Positions 1 to 8,422 of a DNA stretch of 64,000 nt are shown piece after piece (position 1 is the stretch's first letter; each line of letters begins with the position of its first letter). The notes below the pieces were generated by a model. It searched no databases. It was not told the origin of the DNA and was given only the letters and a program-made list of their open reading frames with translations. The position numbers and the translations under genes were made by a program. The stretch lies in contig NZ_CP134195.1 in NCBI RefSeq assembly GCF_031585635.1, positions 682,001 through 746,000 on the forward strand, in the 5' to 3' direction. The stretch comes from Paraburkholderia sp. FT54. Lineage in GTDB: Bacteria > Pseudomonadota > Gammaproteobacteria > Burkholderiales > Burkholderiaceae.

Positions 1-49
1 CCAGTGCGCGCCGCCCCGGAATAAGCGCGGCACATCGGCCATTGCGTTT

Positions 50-1588
50 TCAATCCATCGCGGCATGCGCCACTGACGCATCCGCCGCCTTATGCGCGGG
101 GCGGATCAACAACAGAAGCGGAATGACCAGCAGCGTTGCCATGAACATCAGTTTGAAGTCGTTCAGATAAGCGATCATCGACGCCTGCTGTGTGATCGAC
201 GCATTCAGTGCGGCCATGTCGTAGTTCGAGCCGCTACTGAGCATCGGCTGGATGGTGGGATTGAAGGGCGTGATATTCGCCGCGAGGTCCGCGTGCGAAA
301 CCTGCGTGTTGCGCGTCATCAGCGTTTGCACGATCGAAATGCCGATACTGCTGCCGATATTGCGCATCAGGCTGTACGTCGCGGTGCCGTCCGCGCGCAG
401 TTCCGGCGTGAGCGTCGAGAAGGTCAGCGCGCTCAGCGGCACGAACACGAGACCGAGCCCGAAGCCCTGAATCACCCCAGGCCAGACAATGTCCGATTCC
501 GACAGCACGATCGTGTAATGCATCATCTGCCATAGCGCGAATGCCGAGATCAGGAAGCCCGCGAGCAACAGGAGCCGCGCGTCGATCCGCTTCAGCAGGC
601 GTCCGGCGAACAGCATGGCGACCATCGTGCCCGCGCCGCTCGGCGCGGTGACGAGGCCGGTGGTCGCAACCGGATAGTTCATCAGGTTCTGCAGCATGGG
701 CGGCAGCAACGCGCGCGTCGCATACATCACCGCGCCGATCACGAAGATAAAAAACGTCCCCGTGGCGAAGTTCGGGTCTTTCAGCAGTTCGTACTTGAAG
801 AACGATTTCTTGCCGACCGTGGCCGTATGCACGAGAAAAAACGCAAAGCTGATGGACGCGAGCAGCGCCTCGACGATGATTTCGTTCGAGCCGAACCAGT
901 CGAGTTGCTCGCCGCGATCGAGCATGGCCTGCAATGCGCCGATGGCCAGCCCAAGCGTGGCGAAGCCGAACGCGTCGAACTTCGCGTCGTGTTTCGGCTC
1001 GCGCGAAGGCAGGAAGGTCGCCACGCCGAACAGCGCGAACGCGCCGATCGGCACGTTGATGAAAAACACCCAGCGCCAGTTGTAGCTGTCGGTGAGCCAG
1101 CCGCCGAGCGTCGGCCCGAGAATCGGTCCGACCATCACGCCCATGCCCCACACCGCCATGGCCTGGCCCTGCTTCTCGCGCGGGTTGATGTCGAGCAGGA
1201 TGGACTGCGACAGCGGCACCAGCGACGCGCCGAAAATCCCCTGCAGCAAGCGCGACGCGACGATCTGCGTGAGCGTCTCCGACATACCGCACAGCGCCGA
1301 CGACACCGTGAAGCCGCCGATCGCGAAGATCAGCAGGCGCTTGACGCTCAGCCGGTCGGACAGCCAGCCGGTGAGCGGCGTGGCGATCGCGGCGGCGACG
1401 ATGTACGAAGTCAAGACCCATGTGATCTCATCCTGCGACGCGGACAGCGTGCCCTGCATATGCGGCAGCGCCACGTTGGCAATCGTGCTGTCGAGCGTCT
1501 GGATCAACGTCGCCAGCATGATCGAGACGGTGATCATCGGCCGGTTGAGCGGCGCGGCGGAACTGGCCGCCGGGGTGTCGGAAGACAT
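50..1588 (-). CDS. DHA2-family MFS multidrug efflux transporter (EmrB/QacA type)
   Basis: A 512-residue inner-membrane protein, the usual length for 14-helix drug:H+ antiporters of the DHA2 family. The first helix carries the family motif LDSTIANVALPHM (about residues 32-44). The antiporter motif C follows in helix 5 (GPILGPTLGG, about 154-163), after the loop-2 motif GWLSDRLSVKR. It probably exports hydrophobic drugs or phenolics by proton exchange; the substrate cannot be read from sequence. No membrane-fusion partner (EmrA) lies beside it in the window. The gene is divergent from a MarR regulator. A palindrome lies just upstream and overlaps a -10-like TATACT on the minus strand, so repression by the neighbour is likely. 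No clear Shine-Dalgarno precedes the ATG. Confidence 0.93.
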   Translation of the reverse strand: MSSDTPAASSAAPLNRPMITVSIMLATLIQTLDSTIANVALPHMQGTLSASQDEITWVLTSYIVAAAIATPLTGWLSDRLSVKRLLIFAIGGFTVSSALCGMSETLTQIVASRLLQGIFGASLVPLSQSILLDINPREKQGQAMAVWGMGVMVGPILGPTLGGWLTDSYNWRWVFFINVPIGAFALFGVATFLPSREPKHDAKFDAFGFATLGLAIGALQAMLDRGEQLDWFGSNEIIVEALLASISFAFFLVHTATVGKKSFFKYELLKDPNFATGTFFIFVIGAVMYATRALLPPMLQNLMNYPVATTGLVTAPSGAGTMVAMLFAGRLLKRIDARLLLLAGFLISAFALWQMMHYTIVLSESDIVWPGVIQGFGLGLVFVPLSALTFSTLTPELRADGTATYSLMRNIGSSIGISIVQTLMTRNTQVSHADLAANITPFNPTIQPMLSSGSNYDMAALNASITQQASMIAYLNDFKLMFMATLLVIPLLLLIRPAHKAADASVAHAAMD

Positions 1589-1606
1589 GAGTGAGCGGGG
1601 TCGTCG

Positions 1607-1630
1607 ATATAGTAAGCATGCTTAGTATAT
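1607..1630. promoter_or_regulatory. 24-bp palindromic candidate operator between efflux pump and MarR gene
   Basis: A 24-bp near-perfect inverted repeat with core TAAGCATGCTTA and AT-rich outer arms; 22 of 24 positions are symmetric. It lies 18 bp before the efflux start codon. On the minus strand it overlaps a TATACT -10 element (1629 to 1624) and the expected transcription start. MarR dimers typically bind palindromes of about this size, so this is the likely target of the divergent regulator. Binding is inferred. Confidence 0.7.
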
Positions 1631-1712
1631 CGGTTGTGCACGCGCCTGCCATCCGGAATTATGCGGAGACTGAATCCCGCCCGTTTCAGCACTGGAAAAC
1701 GAAGGCCTTTCG

Positions 1713-1724
1713 TATAATCCGCGC
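1713..1724 (+). promoter_or_regulatory. -10 element giving a probably leaderless marR-type mRNA
   Basis: A consensus TATAAT at 1713-1718 ends 6 bp before the ATG at 1725, so the expected transcription start falls on or next to the A of the start codon. No Shine-Dalgarno is present. The -35 is poor. Confidence 0.55.
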
Positions 1725-2168
1725 ATGAAAACCCAACTCGATGAGCGCTTCGGCTTTCTGATTTCCGATGTCGGCCGTCTGACAGGCAAGCGTTTCGACG
1801 ACCTCGCGAAGTCTTCGGTCGATCTGACGCGCGCGCAGTGCCGCGTGCTGGCCTATCTCGCGCATTACGGCGACACCAATCAGGCGCGGCTCGCGGACCT
1901 GCTCGAAGTCGCGCCGATTTCAGCGGGTCGTTTGCTCGACCGGATGGAAGAGGGTGGTTGGATCGAGCGGACTGCCAATCCGCAGGACCGTCGCGAGCGC
2001 CAGGTGCACATGACGCCGAAGGCCGAGCGCACGCTCGGCAAGGCGCGCAAGGTCGGCGACGAAGTCGCGCGCGAAGCGCTGAACGGCTTCACCGACGAAG
2101 AAGCGAAGCAGTTGATTGCGCTGTTGCAGCGGGTGCGTGGGAATCTGAGCCGGTTGGTGGACCGGTGA
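1725..2168 (+). CDS. MarR-family transcriptional regulator
   Basis: A 147-residue protein of standard MarR length. Residues about 30-100 form the winged helix-turn-helix: helices around LTRAQCRVLAYLAHYGDTNQ, the recognition region VAPISAGRLLDRMEEGGWI, and the wing RTANPQDRRERQVHMT with the typical D-R-R motif. Terminal helices would form the dimer interface. It is transcribed away from the DHA2 efflux pump, the classical arrangement for a repressor released by the pump's substrate. The start is taken at the ATG directly after a TATAAT box. The ligand is unknown. Confidence 0.92.
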   Translation: MKTQLDERFGFLISDVGRLTGKRFDDLAKSSVDLTRAQCRVLAYLAHYGDTNQARLADLLEVAPISAGRLLDRMEEGGWIERTANPQDRRERQVHMTPKAERTLGKARKVGDEVAREALNGFTDEEAKQLIALLQRVRGNLSRLVDR

Positions 2169-2292
2169 CAGGCGGCGCGCAGGTGAGTTGAGCAGTGCGG
2201 CGTTTGCGGCGCGGGTCCCAGAACCATGAATGCCGGACTGTTGGCTTCCCGGCAGGAAGCTCGATCTCACGCGCGCACCCGCCGCGTGCCGA

Positions 2293-2643
2293 CTACTTCG
2301 ACTCGGGAGTCCCCGACGCACCCGACGGCGGCACCAGCTCGAAACATGCCGGTGGCGCGACGGACGTTCTCGTTTTCCCGTCCGGCTGCTGCGGGTCGAT
2401 ACATTTGAAGGCGCTCTGATCGCGCTGGACGAAAATCGTGTCGGCCGGGCCAGCGCTGCCATGGGCGCCGTTCACGACGGCGACTATCTTGTAGCCGTCC
2501 TGCAGCAGCGTGGACAGCGTGGTCGCGCTGGCGCGCCACTGACTGTCGGGCGATGTCTGGGCCTGAGCGGCGAATGCGGCGGCGCCACTGAGAAGCGCGA
2601 TAGAAGCGGTGGCCACGGCGAGCGTGGCGGTGCGGAACGTCAT
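2293..2643 (-). CDS. small secreted hypothetical protein
   Basis: A 116-residue protein. The start is the ATG at 2643, because AAGGAGG lies 6-8 bp upstream. Longer frames starting upstream would run into the terminator of the tRNA gene. Residues 1-27 are a clear Sec signal peptide (FRTATLAVATASIALLSG, then AFAAQAQ). The mature part of about 90 residues has two cysteines (FKCID and ACFELV) that could form a disulfide, and ends in a Pro/Ser/Gly tail. I do not recognise the family. It probably resides in the periplasm. No neighbour suggests a role. Confidence 0.75.
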   Translation of the reverse strand: MTFRTATLAVATASIALLSGAAAFAAQAQTSPDSQWRASATTLSTLLQDGYKIVAVVNGAHGSAGPADTIFVQRDQSAFKCIDPQQPDGKTRTSVAPPACFELVPPSGASGTPESK

Positions 2644-2683
2644 CAAGAAACCTCCTTGAAGTTGCGATTTGGGATGCCAAAAC

Positions 2684-2720
2684 AAAAAAGCCGCTGAACC
2701 TTGCGGATCAGCGGCTTTTT
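2684..2720 (-). terminator. Rho-independent terminator after tRNA-Met
   Basis: Stem GCCGCTGA (2690-2697) pairs with TCAGCGGC (2708-2715), with a 10-nt loop. A-tract and T-tract flank it, so it can work in both directions. It lies directly downstream of the tRNA on the minus strand and upstream of the small secreted protein gene. Confidence 0.85.
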
Positions 2721-2728
2721 CTTGCAAC

Positions 2729-2805
<77 letters not shown>

Positions 2806-2894
2806 GAAAGAAGCGAGATTATGCGGATGGCGCGGGAGGCTGTCAACCCCCGGCGCGCAACTTTTTCAAGAAGTTGTTCCGGTCATCAGACGTT

Positions 2895-4553
2895 TCAGTC
2901 CTTCGCGTAGATGTCCGAGTCCTTGGTTTCCCGCACGAACAGCATGCCGATCACGAAGGTGACGAGCGCGATCACGATCGGATACCACAGTCCCGAAAAG
3001 ATATTGCCCTTCGCCGCCACGATCGCGAACGCGGTGGCCGGCAGGAAGCCGCCGAACCAGCCGTTGCCGATGTGATACGGCAGCGACATCGAGGTGTAGC
3101 GGATGCGCGTCGGGAACATTTCCACCAGCATCGCCGCGATCGGACCGTAGACCATCGTCACGTAGATCATCATGATCGTCAGAATCACCACGGTCATCGG
3201 CCAGTTGATCTGCGAGGGATCGGCCTTCGGCGAATAGCCCGCGGTCTTCAGTGTGGTCGCGAGCGTCTTGTCGAACGCCTTGCCTTGATCCTTGGCGTCG
3301 GCGGCCTTGCCGTCATACGTGTTGATCACCGTATCGCCGACCTTGATCTCCGCCAGCGTGCCCGCCGGCGCGGCGACGTTCTCGTAGTTCAAGCCGGCCT
3401 TCGAGAGCGCGCTCTTGGCGATGTCGCAGGAACTCGTGAACTTCGAAGTGCCGACCGGGTTGAACTGGAACGAGCACTCGTCCGGATTCGCGATCACGAC
3501 GATCGGCGCCTTCGCGGTCGCTGTTTCCAGCGCCGGGTTGGTGTAGTGCGCCAGCGCCTTGAACAGCGGGAAATACGTGCACGCGGCGATCAGCAGGCCG
3601 GCCATGATGATCGGCTTACGGCCGATACGATCCGACAGCGAGCCGAAAAACAGGAAGAACGGTGTGCCGATCAGCAGCGCGATCGCGATCATGATGTTGG
3701 CGCTGCTGCCGTCCACCTTCAGCGTCTGCGTCAGGAAGAACAGCGTGTAGAACTGGCCCGTGTACCAGACCACGGCCTGGCCGGCGGTGAGGCCGATCAG
3801 CGCGAGAATCACGATCTTCAGGTTCTTCCACTGGCCGAAGGCTTCGGTCAGCGGCGCCTTGGAGGTCTTGCCTTCGGCCTTGATACGCTCGAATACCGGC
3901 GATTCATGCAGTTGCAGGCGAATCCACACCGACACGGCCAGCAGGAGGATCGAGACGACGAACGGAATGCGCCAGCCCCAGGCGCCGAATGCATCCTCAC
4001 CCATGGCCGTGCGCACGCCGAGAATCACCAGCAGCGACAGAAACAGGCCGAGCGTGGCGGTCGTCTGGATCCAGGCCGTGTAGAAGCCGCGGCGTCCGGG
4101 CGGCGCATGTTCGGCCACGTAGGTGGCGGCGCCGCCGTACTCGCCGCCGAGCGCGAGGCCTTGCAGCATCCGCATCGCGATGAAGATCACCGGCGAAGCG
4201 AAGCCGATCGACGCGTAGCCCGGCAGAAAGCCTACGAGGAACGTCGACAGGCCCATGATCACGATCGTCACGAGGAACGTGTACTTGCGCCCGACCAGAT
4301 CGCCGAGCCGCCCGAACACGATCGCGCCGAACGGCCGGACCGCGAAGCCGGCCGCGAAGCTGAGCAGCGTGAAGATAAAGGCGGCCGTCGGATTGACGCC
4401 GGAGAAAAAGCTCTTGCTAATGAAGGCCGCGAGCGAGCCGGCCAGATAGAAGTCGTACCACTCGAAAACCGTACCCAGCGACGATGCGAAAATCACCCGC
4501 TTCTCTTCGCGCGTCATCGGCACGTGCGAGATTTGCCCGCCAACGGTAGCCAT
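2895..4553 (-). CDS. MFS metabolite:H+ symporter (MHS family) with a large periplasmic insertion
   Basis: A 552-residue member of the MHS family (KgtP, ProP, ShiA, CitA relatives), importing a carboxylate or similar metabolite with protons. Signature segments are EWYDFYLAGS in helix 1, RPFGAIVFGRLGDLVGRK (about 73-90), the helix-4/5 stretch LQGLALGGEYGGAATYVAEHAP, and SDRIGRKP (about 307-314). Typical members have 430-450 residues. Here about 115 extra residues (333-450) sit between helices 8 and 9 with two cysteines (360 and 376). GGAGA precedes the start. It lies 228 bp downstream of a TctDE-like two-component system on the same strand, which may control it. The substrate is unknown. Confidence 0.9.
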   Translation of the reverse strand: MATVGGQISHVPMTREEKRVIFASSLGTVFEWYDFYLAGSLAAFISKSFFSGVNPTAAFIFTLLSFAAGFAVRPFGAIVFGRLGDLVGRKYTFLVTIVIMGLSTFLVGFLPGYASIGFASPVIFIAMRMLQGLALGGEYGGAATYVAEHAPPGRRGFYTAWIQTTATLGLFLSLLVILGVRTAMGEDAFGAWGWRIPFVVSILLLAVSVWIRLQLHESPVFERIKAEGKTSKAPLTEAFGQWKNLKIVILALIGLTAGQAVVWYTGQFYTLFFLTQTLKVDGSSANIMIAIALLIGTPFFLFFGSLSDRIGRKPIIMAGLLIAACTYFPLFKALAHYTNPALETATAKAPIVVIANPDECSFQFNPVGTSKFTSSCDIAKSALSKAGLNYENVAAPAGTLAEIKVGDTVINTYDGKAADAKDQGKAFDKTLATTLKTAGYSPKADPSQINWPMTVVILTIMMIYVTMVYGPIAAMLVEMFPTRIRYTSMSLPYHIGNGWFGGFLPATAFAIVAAKGNIFSGLWYPIVIALVTFVIGMLFVRETKDSDIYAKD

Positions 4554-4781
4554 ATGTCGTCTCCAATATTGATATGCACGCGGTTCGCCGGTAACGGCGT
4601 TCCCGTGGAACCGATTATTGGAGTGGAAACTTACGGCGTACTGACGCGGTGGGGTGAAATTGCAGTTTGGCGTGTGTGGTGGGGTTTTTGTTCAACACGC
4701 GCGGATCTGGCGTCAAGGCCGCCTAATGTGCTCTCAAGTTATCCCAATATCGACATTGCAATTTTGTGCGCTCAAGTCGCG

Positions 4782-6320
4782 TTAGGGTAAGTCCCGCCCC
4801 CTTTCGTGCACGTGCAAGCTGACACGTACGAGCGTGCCGGCAAGCCGCGGCGAGGTCTGATAGACGTTGTCGTCGATCGTCAGTTCGCCGCCGTGCATGG
4901 TCGCGATCTCGCGGACGATCGCGAGTCCGAGGCCGCTGCCATCGCCTTCGCGGCCGAGAATCCGGTAGAAGCGCTCGATCACCCGCGAACGTTCGGCCAC
5001 CGGAATGCCGAGCCCGGTATCCTCGACTTCCAGATACACGAGCCGCGCCGGCGCTTCATGCCGCACCCTGACCGTGATACGGCCGCCCGGCGGCGTATAG
5101 CGGATGGCGTTGTCGATCAGGTTCGACAGCATTTCGCGCAACATGACAGGATTGCCGTCCACTTCCACGGGTTCCTCGGGCGCTTCGTAGCCCAGATCCA
5201 TCTGCTTGGCGAGTGCGGCCTGAACCCAGTCGCGCACCGCGTGGCGCGCGAGTTCCGCCACCTCGACCGGCGTGAAAATCTGTCCCGACATGCGGTTCTC
5301 CGCGCGCGCCAGCGCCAGCAACTGCGTGACGAGCCGCGCCGCATGCTCCGAGCTGGTGGCGATCTGCTCGAGCGAGCGATGCACTTCCGCGGAGGCGTCC
5401 TGGCGCAGGGCCAGTTCGGCCTGAGTGCGCAGGCCGGCTAGCGGCGTTTTCATCTGATGCGCGGCATCGGCGATAAAGCGCTTTTGCAACTCCATATTCT
5501 GTTCGAGGCGCGTCAGCAGATCGTTGAACGAGGTCACGAGCGGCTCGATTTCCGGCGGCGCGCGACGTGCTTCGAGGGGCGACAAGTCGTCTGGGCGGCG
5601 CGCGCGGATATGCGCTTGCAGCGCGTGCAGCGGCGCAAGACCGCGCGAGAGGCCGAACCACACCAGCAGGATCGCGAGCGGCAGGATCACGAACTGCGGC
5701 AGGATCACGCCTTTGATGATGTCGTTGGCGAGCTGGCTGCGTTTATCGAGCGTTTCGGCGACTTGCACCAGCACGGGCTGGGCGCCGGGCGTCTGCGGAA
5801 ACTCGACGGTCGTGTAGGCGACGCGGATATCGTTGCCGCGCAGCACGTCGTCACGAAATTCGACGAGACCCGGCTGCGGCCGGTCTTCCTCGTGCGGCAA
5901 CGGCATGTCGCGCTCGCCGCCCACCAGTTCGCCGCGCGTGCCGAGCACCTGATAGAACACGCTGTCGACATTGTCCGCGCGCAAAAAATCACGCGTGGAG
6001 TCGGGCAACGATAATTCCGCCACGCCGTTGACCGGATGAATCTGGCGCGCGAGCACGTACGCGTCGGTTTCCAGCGCGCGGTCGAACGGGCTGTTCGCGA
6101 TCGACTTGGCGACCAGGTAAGTGACAGCGAGGCTCATCGGCCAAAGCAGCAGCAACGGCGCCAGCATCCAGTCGAGAATCTCGCCGAACAGCGAGCGCGG
6201 GCGCGCCTCGGCCGCGGCTTCGGTTTCGTCGGGCGGGGCGAACGGATTGGCGTAGCGCTCGTCGCGCGCTTCGTCGAGGTCCGCCGCGTGCGCCGTAGCG
6301 CGGTCTGCGCGCACGGACAT
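4782..6320 (-). CDS. sensor histidine kinase, TctE/QseC type
   Basis: A 512-residue membrane kinase. After a hydrophilic N-terminal 45 residues come one membrane segment (about 50-70), a periplasmic region of about 130 residues like the 2CSK_N sensor domain of tricarboxylate kinases, and a second membrane segment (about 203-224). A HAMP-like linker and the DHp box FIADAAHQMKTPL follow, with phospho-acceptor His288. The ATPase domain has N (LIDNAIRYTPPGG), G1 (VEDTGLGIP) and G2 (GSGLGLAIV) boxes. It starts 9 bp after the stop of its response regulator. TctE homology suggests a carboxylate signal, which would fit the MHS symporter downstream; this is inference. Confidence 0.92.
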   Translation of the reverse strand: MSVRADRATAHAADLDEARDERYANPFAPPDETEAAAEARPRSLFGEILDWMLAPLLLLWPMSLAVTYLVAKSIANSPFDRALETDAYVLARQIHPVNGVAELSLPDSTRDFLRADNVDSVFYQVLGTRGELVGGERDMPLPHEEDRPQPGLVEFRDDVLRGNDIRVAYTTVEFPQTPGAQPVLVQVAETLDKRSQLANDIIKGVILPQFVILPLAILLVWFGLSRGLAPLHALQAHIRARRPDDLSPLEARRAPPEIEPLVTSFNDLLTRLEQNMELQKRFIADAAHQMKTPLAGLRTQAELALRQDASAEVHRSLEQIATSSEHAARLVTQLLALARAENRMSGQIFTPVEVAELARHAVRDWVQAALAKQMDLGYEAPEEPVEVDGNPVMLREMLSNLIDNAIRYTPPGGRITVRVRHEAPARLVYLEVEDTGLGIPVAERSRVIERFYRILGREGDGSGLGLAIVREIATMHGGELTIDDNVYQTSPRLAGTLVRVSLHVHERGRDLP

Positions 6321-6329
6321 GGGTGTCCT

Positions 6330-7106
6330 CTATTTGTAGTGATGGCTCGCCGGCATCGTGCCGGACGGCGGCGAGGCAGGTGGCTCAGGCTCGGCGGGTG
6401 GCGTCGTCGTCATGGCGTTCGCGCTTGTGCTCGTTGATGACGCCGCTTTCTCGAGGCAGTAGCCGAGACCGCGCACGGTGATGATACGCACGCCGCTCGG
6501 TTCGATTTTCTTGCGCAGGCGGTGCACGTAGACCTCGATCGCGTTGTTGCTGACTTCCTCGCCCCATTCGCACAGGTGGTCGACGAGTTGTTCCTTCGAG
6601 ACCAGCCGGCCGATTCGCTGCAGCAGCACTTCGAGCAAACCCAGTTCGCGCGCCGACAGATCGATCACCTGCTCATTGACGTAGGCGATCCGGCCGACCT
6701 GGTCGAACGACAGCGACCCGTGCCGCACGACCGTCGGGCCACCGCCCGCGCCGCGCCGGGTCAGGGCGCGCACGCGCGCTTCGAGTTCGTTCAGCGCGAA
6801 GGGCTTGGCCATGTAATCGTCGGCGCCGAGGTCGAGACCCTTGACGCGTTCGTCGACGCTGTCCGCGGCGGTCAGGATCAGCACTGGCAGGTTGGAATTG
6901 CGCGCGCGCAGGCGGCGCAGCACCTCGAGCCCGGACATGCGCGGCAGGCCCAGATCGAGAATTAGCAGGTCGAAACTTTGCATCGACAGCGCGGTGTCGG
7001 CCTCGACGCCGGTCTTCACGTGATCGACGGCATAGGCCGATTGGCGGAGTGATCGAACCAGACCGTCCGCGAGTATGCTGTCGTCTTCGGCAATCAGAAT
7101 TCGCAT
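6330..7106 (-). CDS. OmpR/PhoB-type response regulator (TctD-like)
   Basis: A 258-residue regulator starting at [10 protein letters not shown] 9-codon longer frame exists but the receiver domain begins exactly at this Met. Receiver domain 1-115: acidic pocket E7/D8/D9, phospho-acceptor Asp51, conserved Lys in YMAKPF. The C-terminal winged helix (about 125-225) contains [19 protein letters not shown] and [15 protein letters not shown] 35-residue tail rich in Thr, Ser, Pro and Ala follows the DNA-binding domain, which is unusual and looks disordered. It is transcribed ahead of its kinase with a 9-bp gap and divergent from recA. Confidence 0.92.
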   Translation of the reverse strand: MRILIAEDDSILADGLVRSLRQSAYAVDHVKTGVEADTALSMQSFDLLILDLGLPRMSGLEVLRRLRARNSNLPVLILTAADSVDERVKGLDLGADDYMAKPFALNELEARVRALTRRGAGGGPTVVRHGSLSFDQVGRIAYVNEQVIDLSARELGLLEVLLQRIGRLVSKEQLVDHLCEWGEEVSNNAIEVYVHRLRKKIEPSGVRIITVRGLGYCLEKAASSTSTSANAMTTTPPAEPEPPASPPSGTMPASHHYK

Positions 7107-7229
7107 GGTGCGCCAGCCTGGCCTTGCCGGCACCGCGGGGTGTCCCCCGGCGCACAGCGGTCTCCAAAAATTATCGTGGGTAGTTGGGCAGCGCGACGGT
7201 AAAAATGCGCGTTCGCATGAGAATCGTGC

Positions 7230-7258
7230 TTGCCAAAACTACTGTTTTTTTATACAGT
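7230..7258 (+). promoter_or_regulatory. recA promoter with LexA (SOS) box
   Basis: A perfect CTGT-N8-ACAG LexA box lies at 7242-7257 with a T-rich centre, extended to an 18-bp palindrome by flanking A and T. TTGCCA at 7230-7235 and TACAGT at 7253-7258, 17 bp apart, make a sigma-70 promoter whose spacer and -10 are covered by the box. LexA would therefore block polymerase directly. Confidence 0.88.
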
Positions 7259-7338
7259 GTCTGGGTTTCGTGTGCTGTCCTTTAAAAGTGGGCTGCACAT
7301 CTGCCTCAGACGCCGTTCATCATAGCAAAGGACGATTC

Positions 7339-8415
7339 ATGGAAGAAAGCAAGAAAGGCTCGGCTGGACTGACGGCTGAAAAGAGCAAGGCACTCGCTGC
7401 CGCACTCGCGCAGATCGAAAAGCAGTTCGGCAAAGGGTCGGTCATGCGGCTCGGCGCAGGTGAGGCGGTCGAAGATATCCAGGTGGTCTCAACCGGATCG
7501 CTCGGCCTCGACATCGCGTTGGGCGTCGGCGGTTTGCCGCGTGGCCGGGTGGTCGAAATTTATGGTCCGGAGTCGTCCGGTAAAACCACGCTGACGTTGC
7601 AGGTCGTCGCCGAAATGCAGAAGCTCGGCGGCACGGCGGCGTTTATCGACGCGGAACACGCGCTGGACATCCAGTACGCGGGCAAGCTCGGCGTGAACGT
7701 GAACGACCTGCTGGTTTCGCAGCCGGATACGGGTGAGCAGGCGCTCGAAATCGCCGACGCACTGGTGCGTTCGGGCTCGATCGACATGATCGTGATCGAC
7801 TCGGTCGCGGCACTCGTGCCGAAGGCTGAAATCGAAGGCGAAATGGGCGACTCGCTGCCGGGTCTGCAAGCGCGTCTCATGTCGCAGGCGCTGCGCAAGC
7901 TCACCGGCACGATCAAGCGCACGAACTGCCTCGTGATCTTCATCAACCAGATCCGCATGAAGATCGGCGTGATGTTCGGCAATCCGGAAACCACCACAGG
8001 CGGTAACGCGCTGAAGTTCTACGCGTCGGTGCGACTGGACATTCGCCGTATCGGTTCGATCAAGAAAAACGACGAAGTGATCGGCAACGAAACGCGCGTG
8101 AAGGTGGTGAAGAACAAGGTTGCTCCACCGTTCCGCGAAGCGATTTTCGACATCCTGTACGGCGAAGGTATTTCGCGTCAGGGCGAAGTCATCGACCTGG
8201 GCGTGCAGGCCAAGATCGTCGACAAGGCCGGCGCGTGGTACAGCTACAGCGGCGAACGTATCGGTCAGGGCAAGGACAACGCGCGTGAATTCCTGCGCGA
8301 AAATCCGGATATCGCTCGCGAGATCGAAAATCGTATCCGTGAGTCGCTGGGCGTGAATGCCATGGCTGAAGCCGTGACTGGCGCAGGCGCTGAAGTCGCG
8401 GACGAAGAAGAGTAA
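7339..8415 (+). CDS. recA: RecA recombinase
   Basis: A 358-residue RecA. It forms filaments on single-stranded DNA, catalyses strand exchange and triggers LexA self-cleavage. The Walker A motif GPESSGKT lies at 76-83, preceded by [16 protein letters not shown]. The Walker B strand is [11 protein letters not shown] and the loop-2 region is [17 protein letters not shown]. The frame stays open for 88 codons upstream, but family alignment and AAAGGA before 7339 fix the start at MEESKKG. The C-terminus is acidic, as usual. A LexA box precedes the gene and recX follows 7 bp after the stop. Confidence 0.99.
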   Translation: MEESKKGSAGLTAEKSKALAAALAQIEKQFGKGSVMRLGAGEAVEDIQVVSTGSLGLDIALGVGGLPRGRVVEIYGPESSGKTTLTLQVVAEMQKLGGTAAFIDAEHALDIQYAGKLGVNVNDLLVSQPDTGEQALEIADALVRSGSIDMIVIDSVAALVPKAEIEGEMGDSLPGLQARLMSQALRKLTGTIKRTNCLVIFINQIRMKIGVMFGNPETTTGGNALKFYASVRLDIRRIGSIKKNDEVIGNETRVKVVKNKVAPPFREAIFDILYGEGISRQGEVIDLGVQAKIVDKAGAWYSYSGERIGQGKDNAREFLRENPDIAREIENRIRESLGVNAMAEAVTGAGAEVADEEE

Positions 8416-8422
8416 CCCTCAC

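Noticed and set aside
2806..2894. Further tRNA genes or an integration site at the 3' end of tRNA-Met
   Set aside because: No second tRNA and no repeated copy of the tRNA end was found nearby.
2874..4790. A 638-codon open frame opposite the MHS symporter
   Set aside because: Same cause: Arg/His/Asp-rich antisense translation and no ribosome site.
7075..7338. 88-codon N-terminal extension of RecA
   Set aside because: The frame runs through the LexA box and promoter; RecA of this family starts at the Met at 7339.
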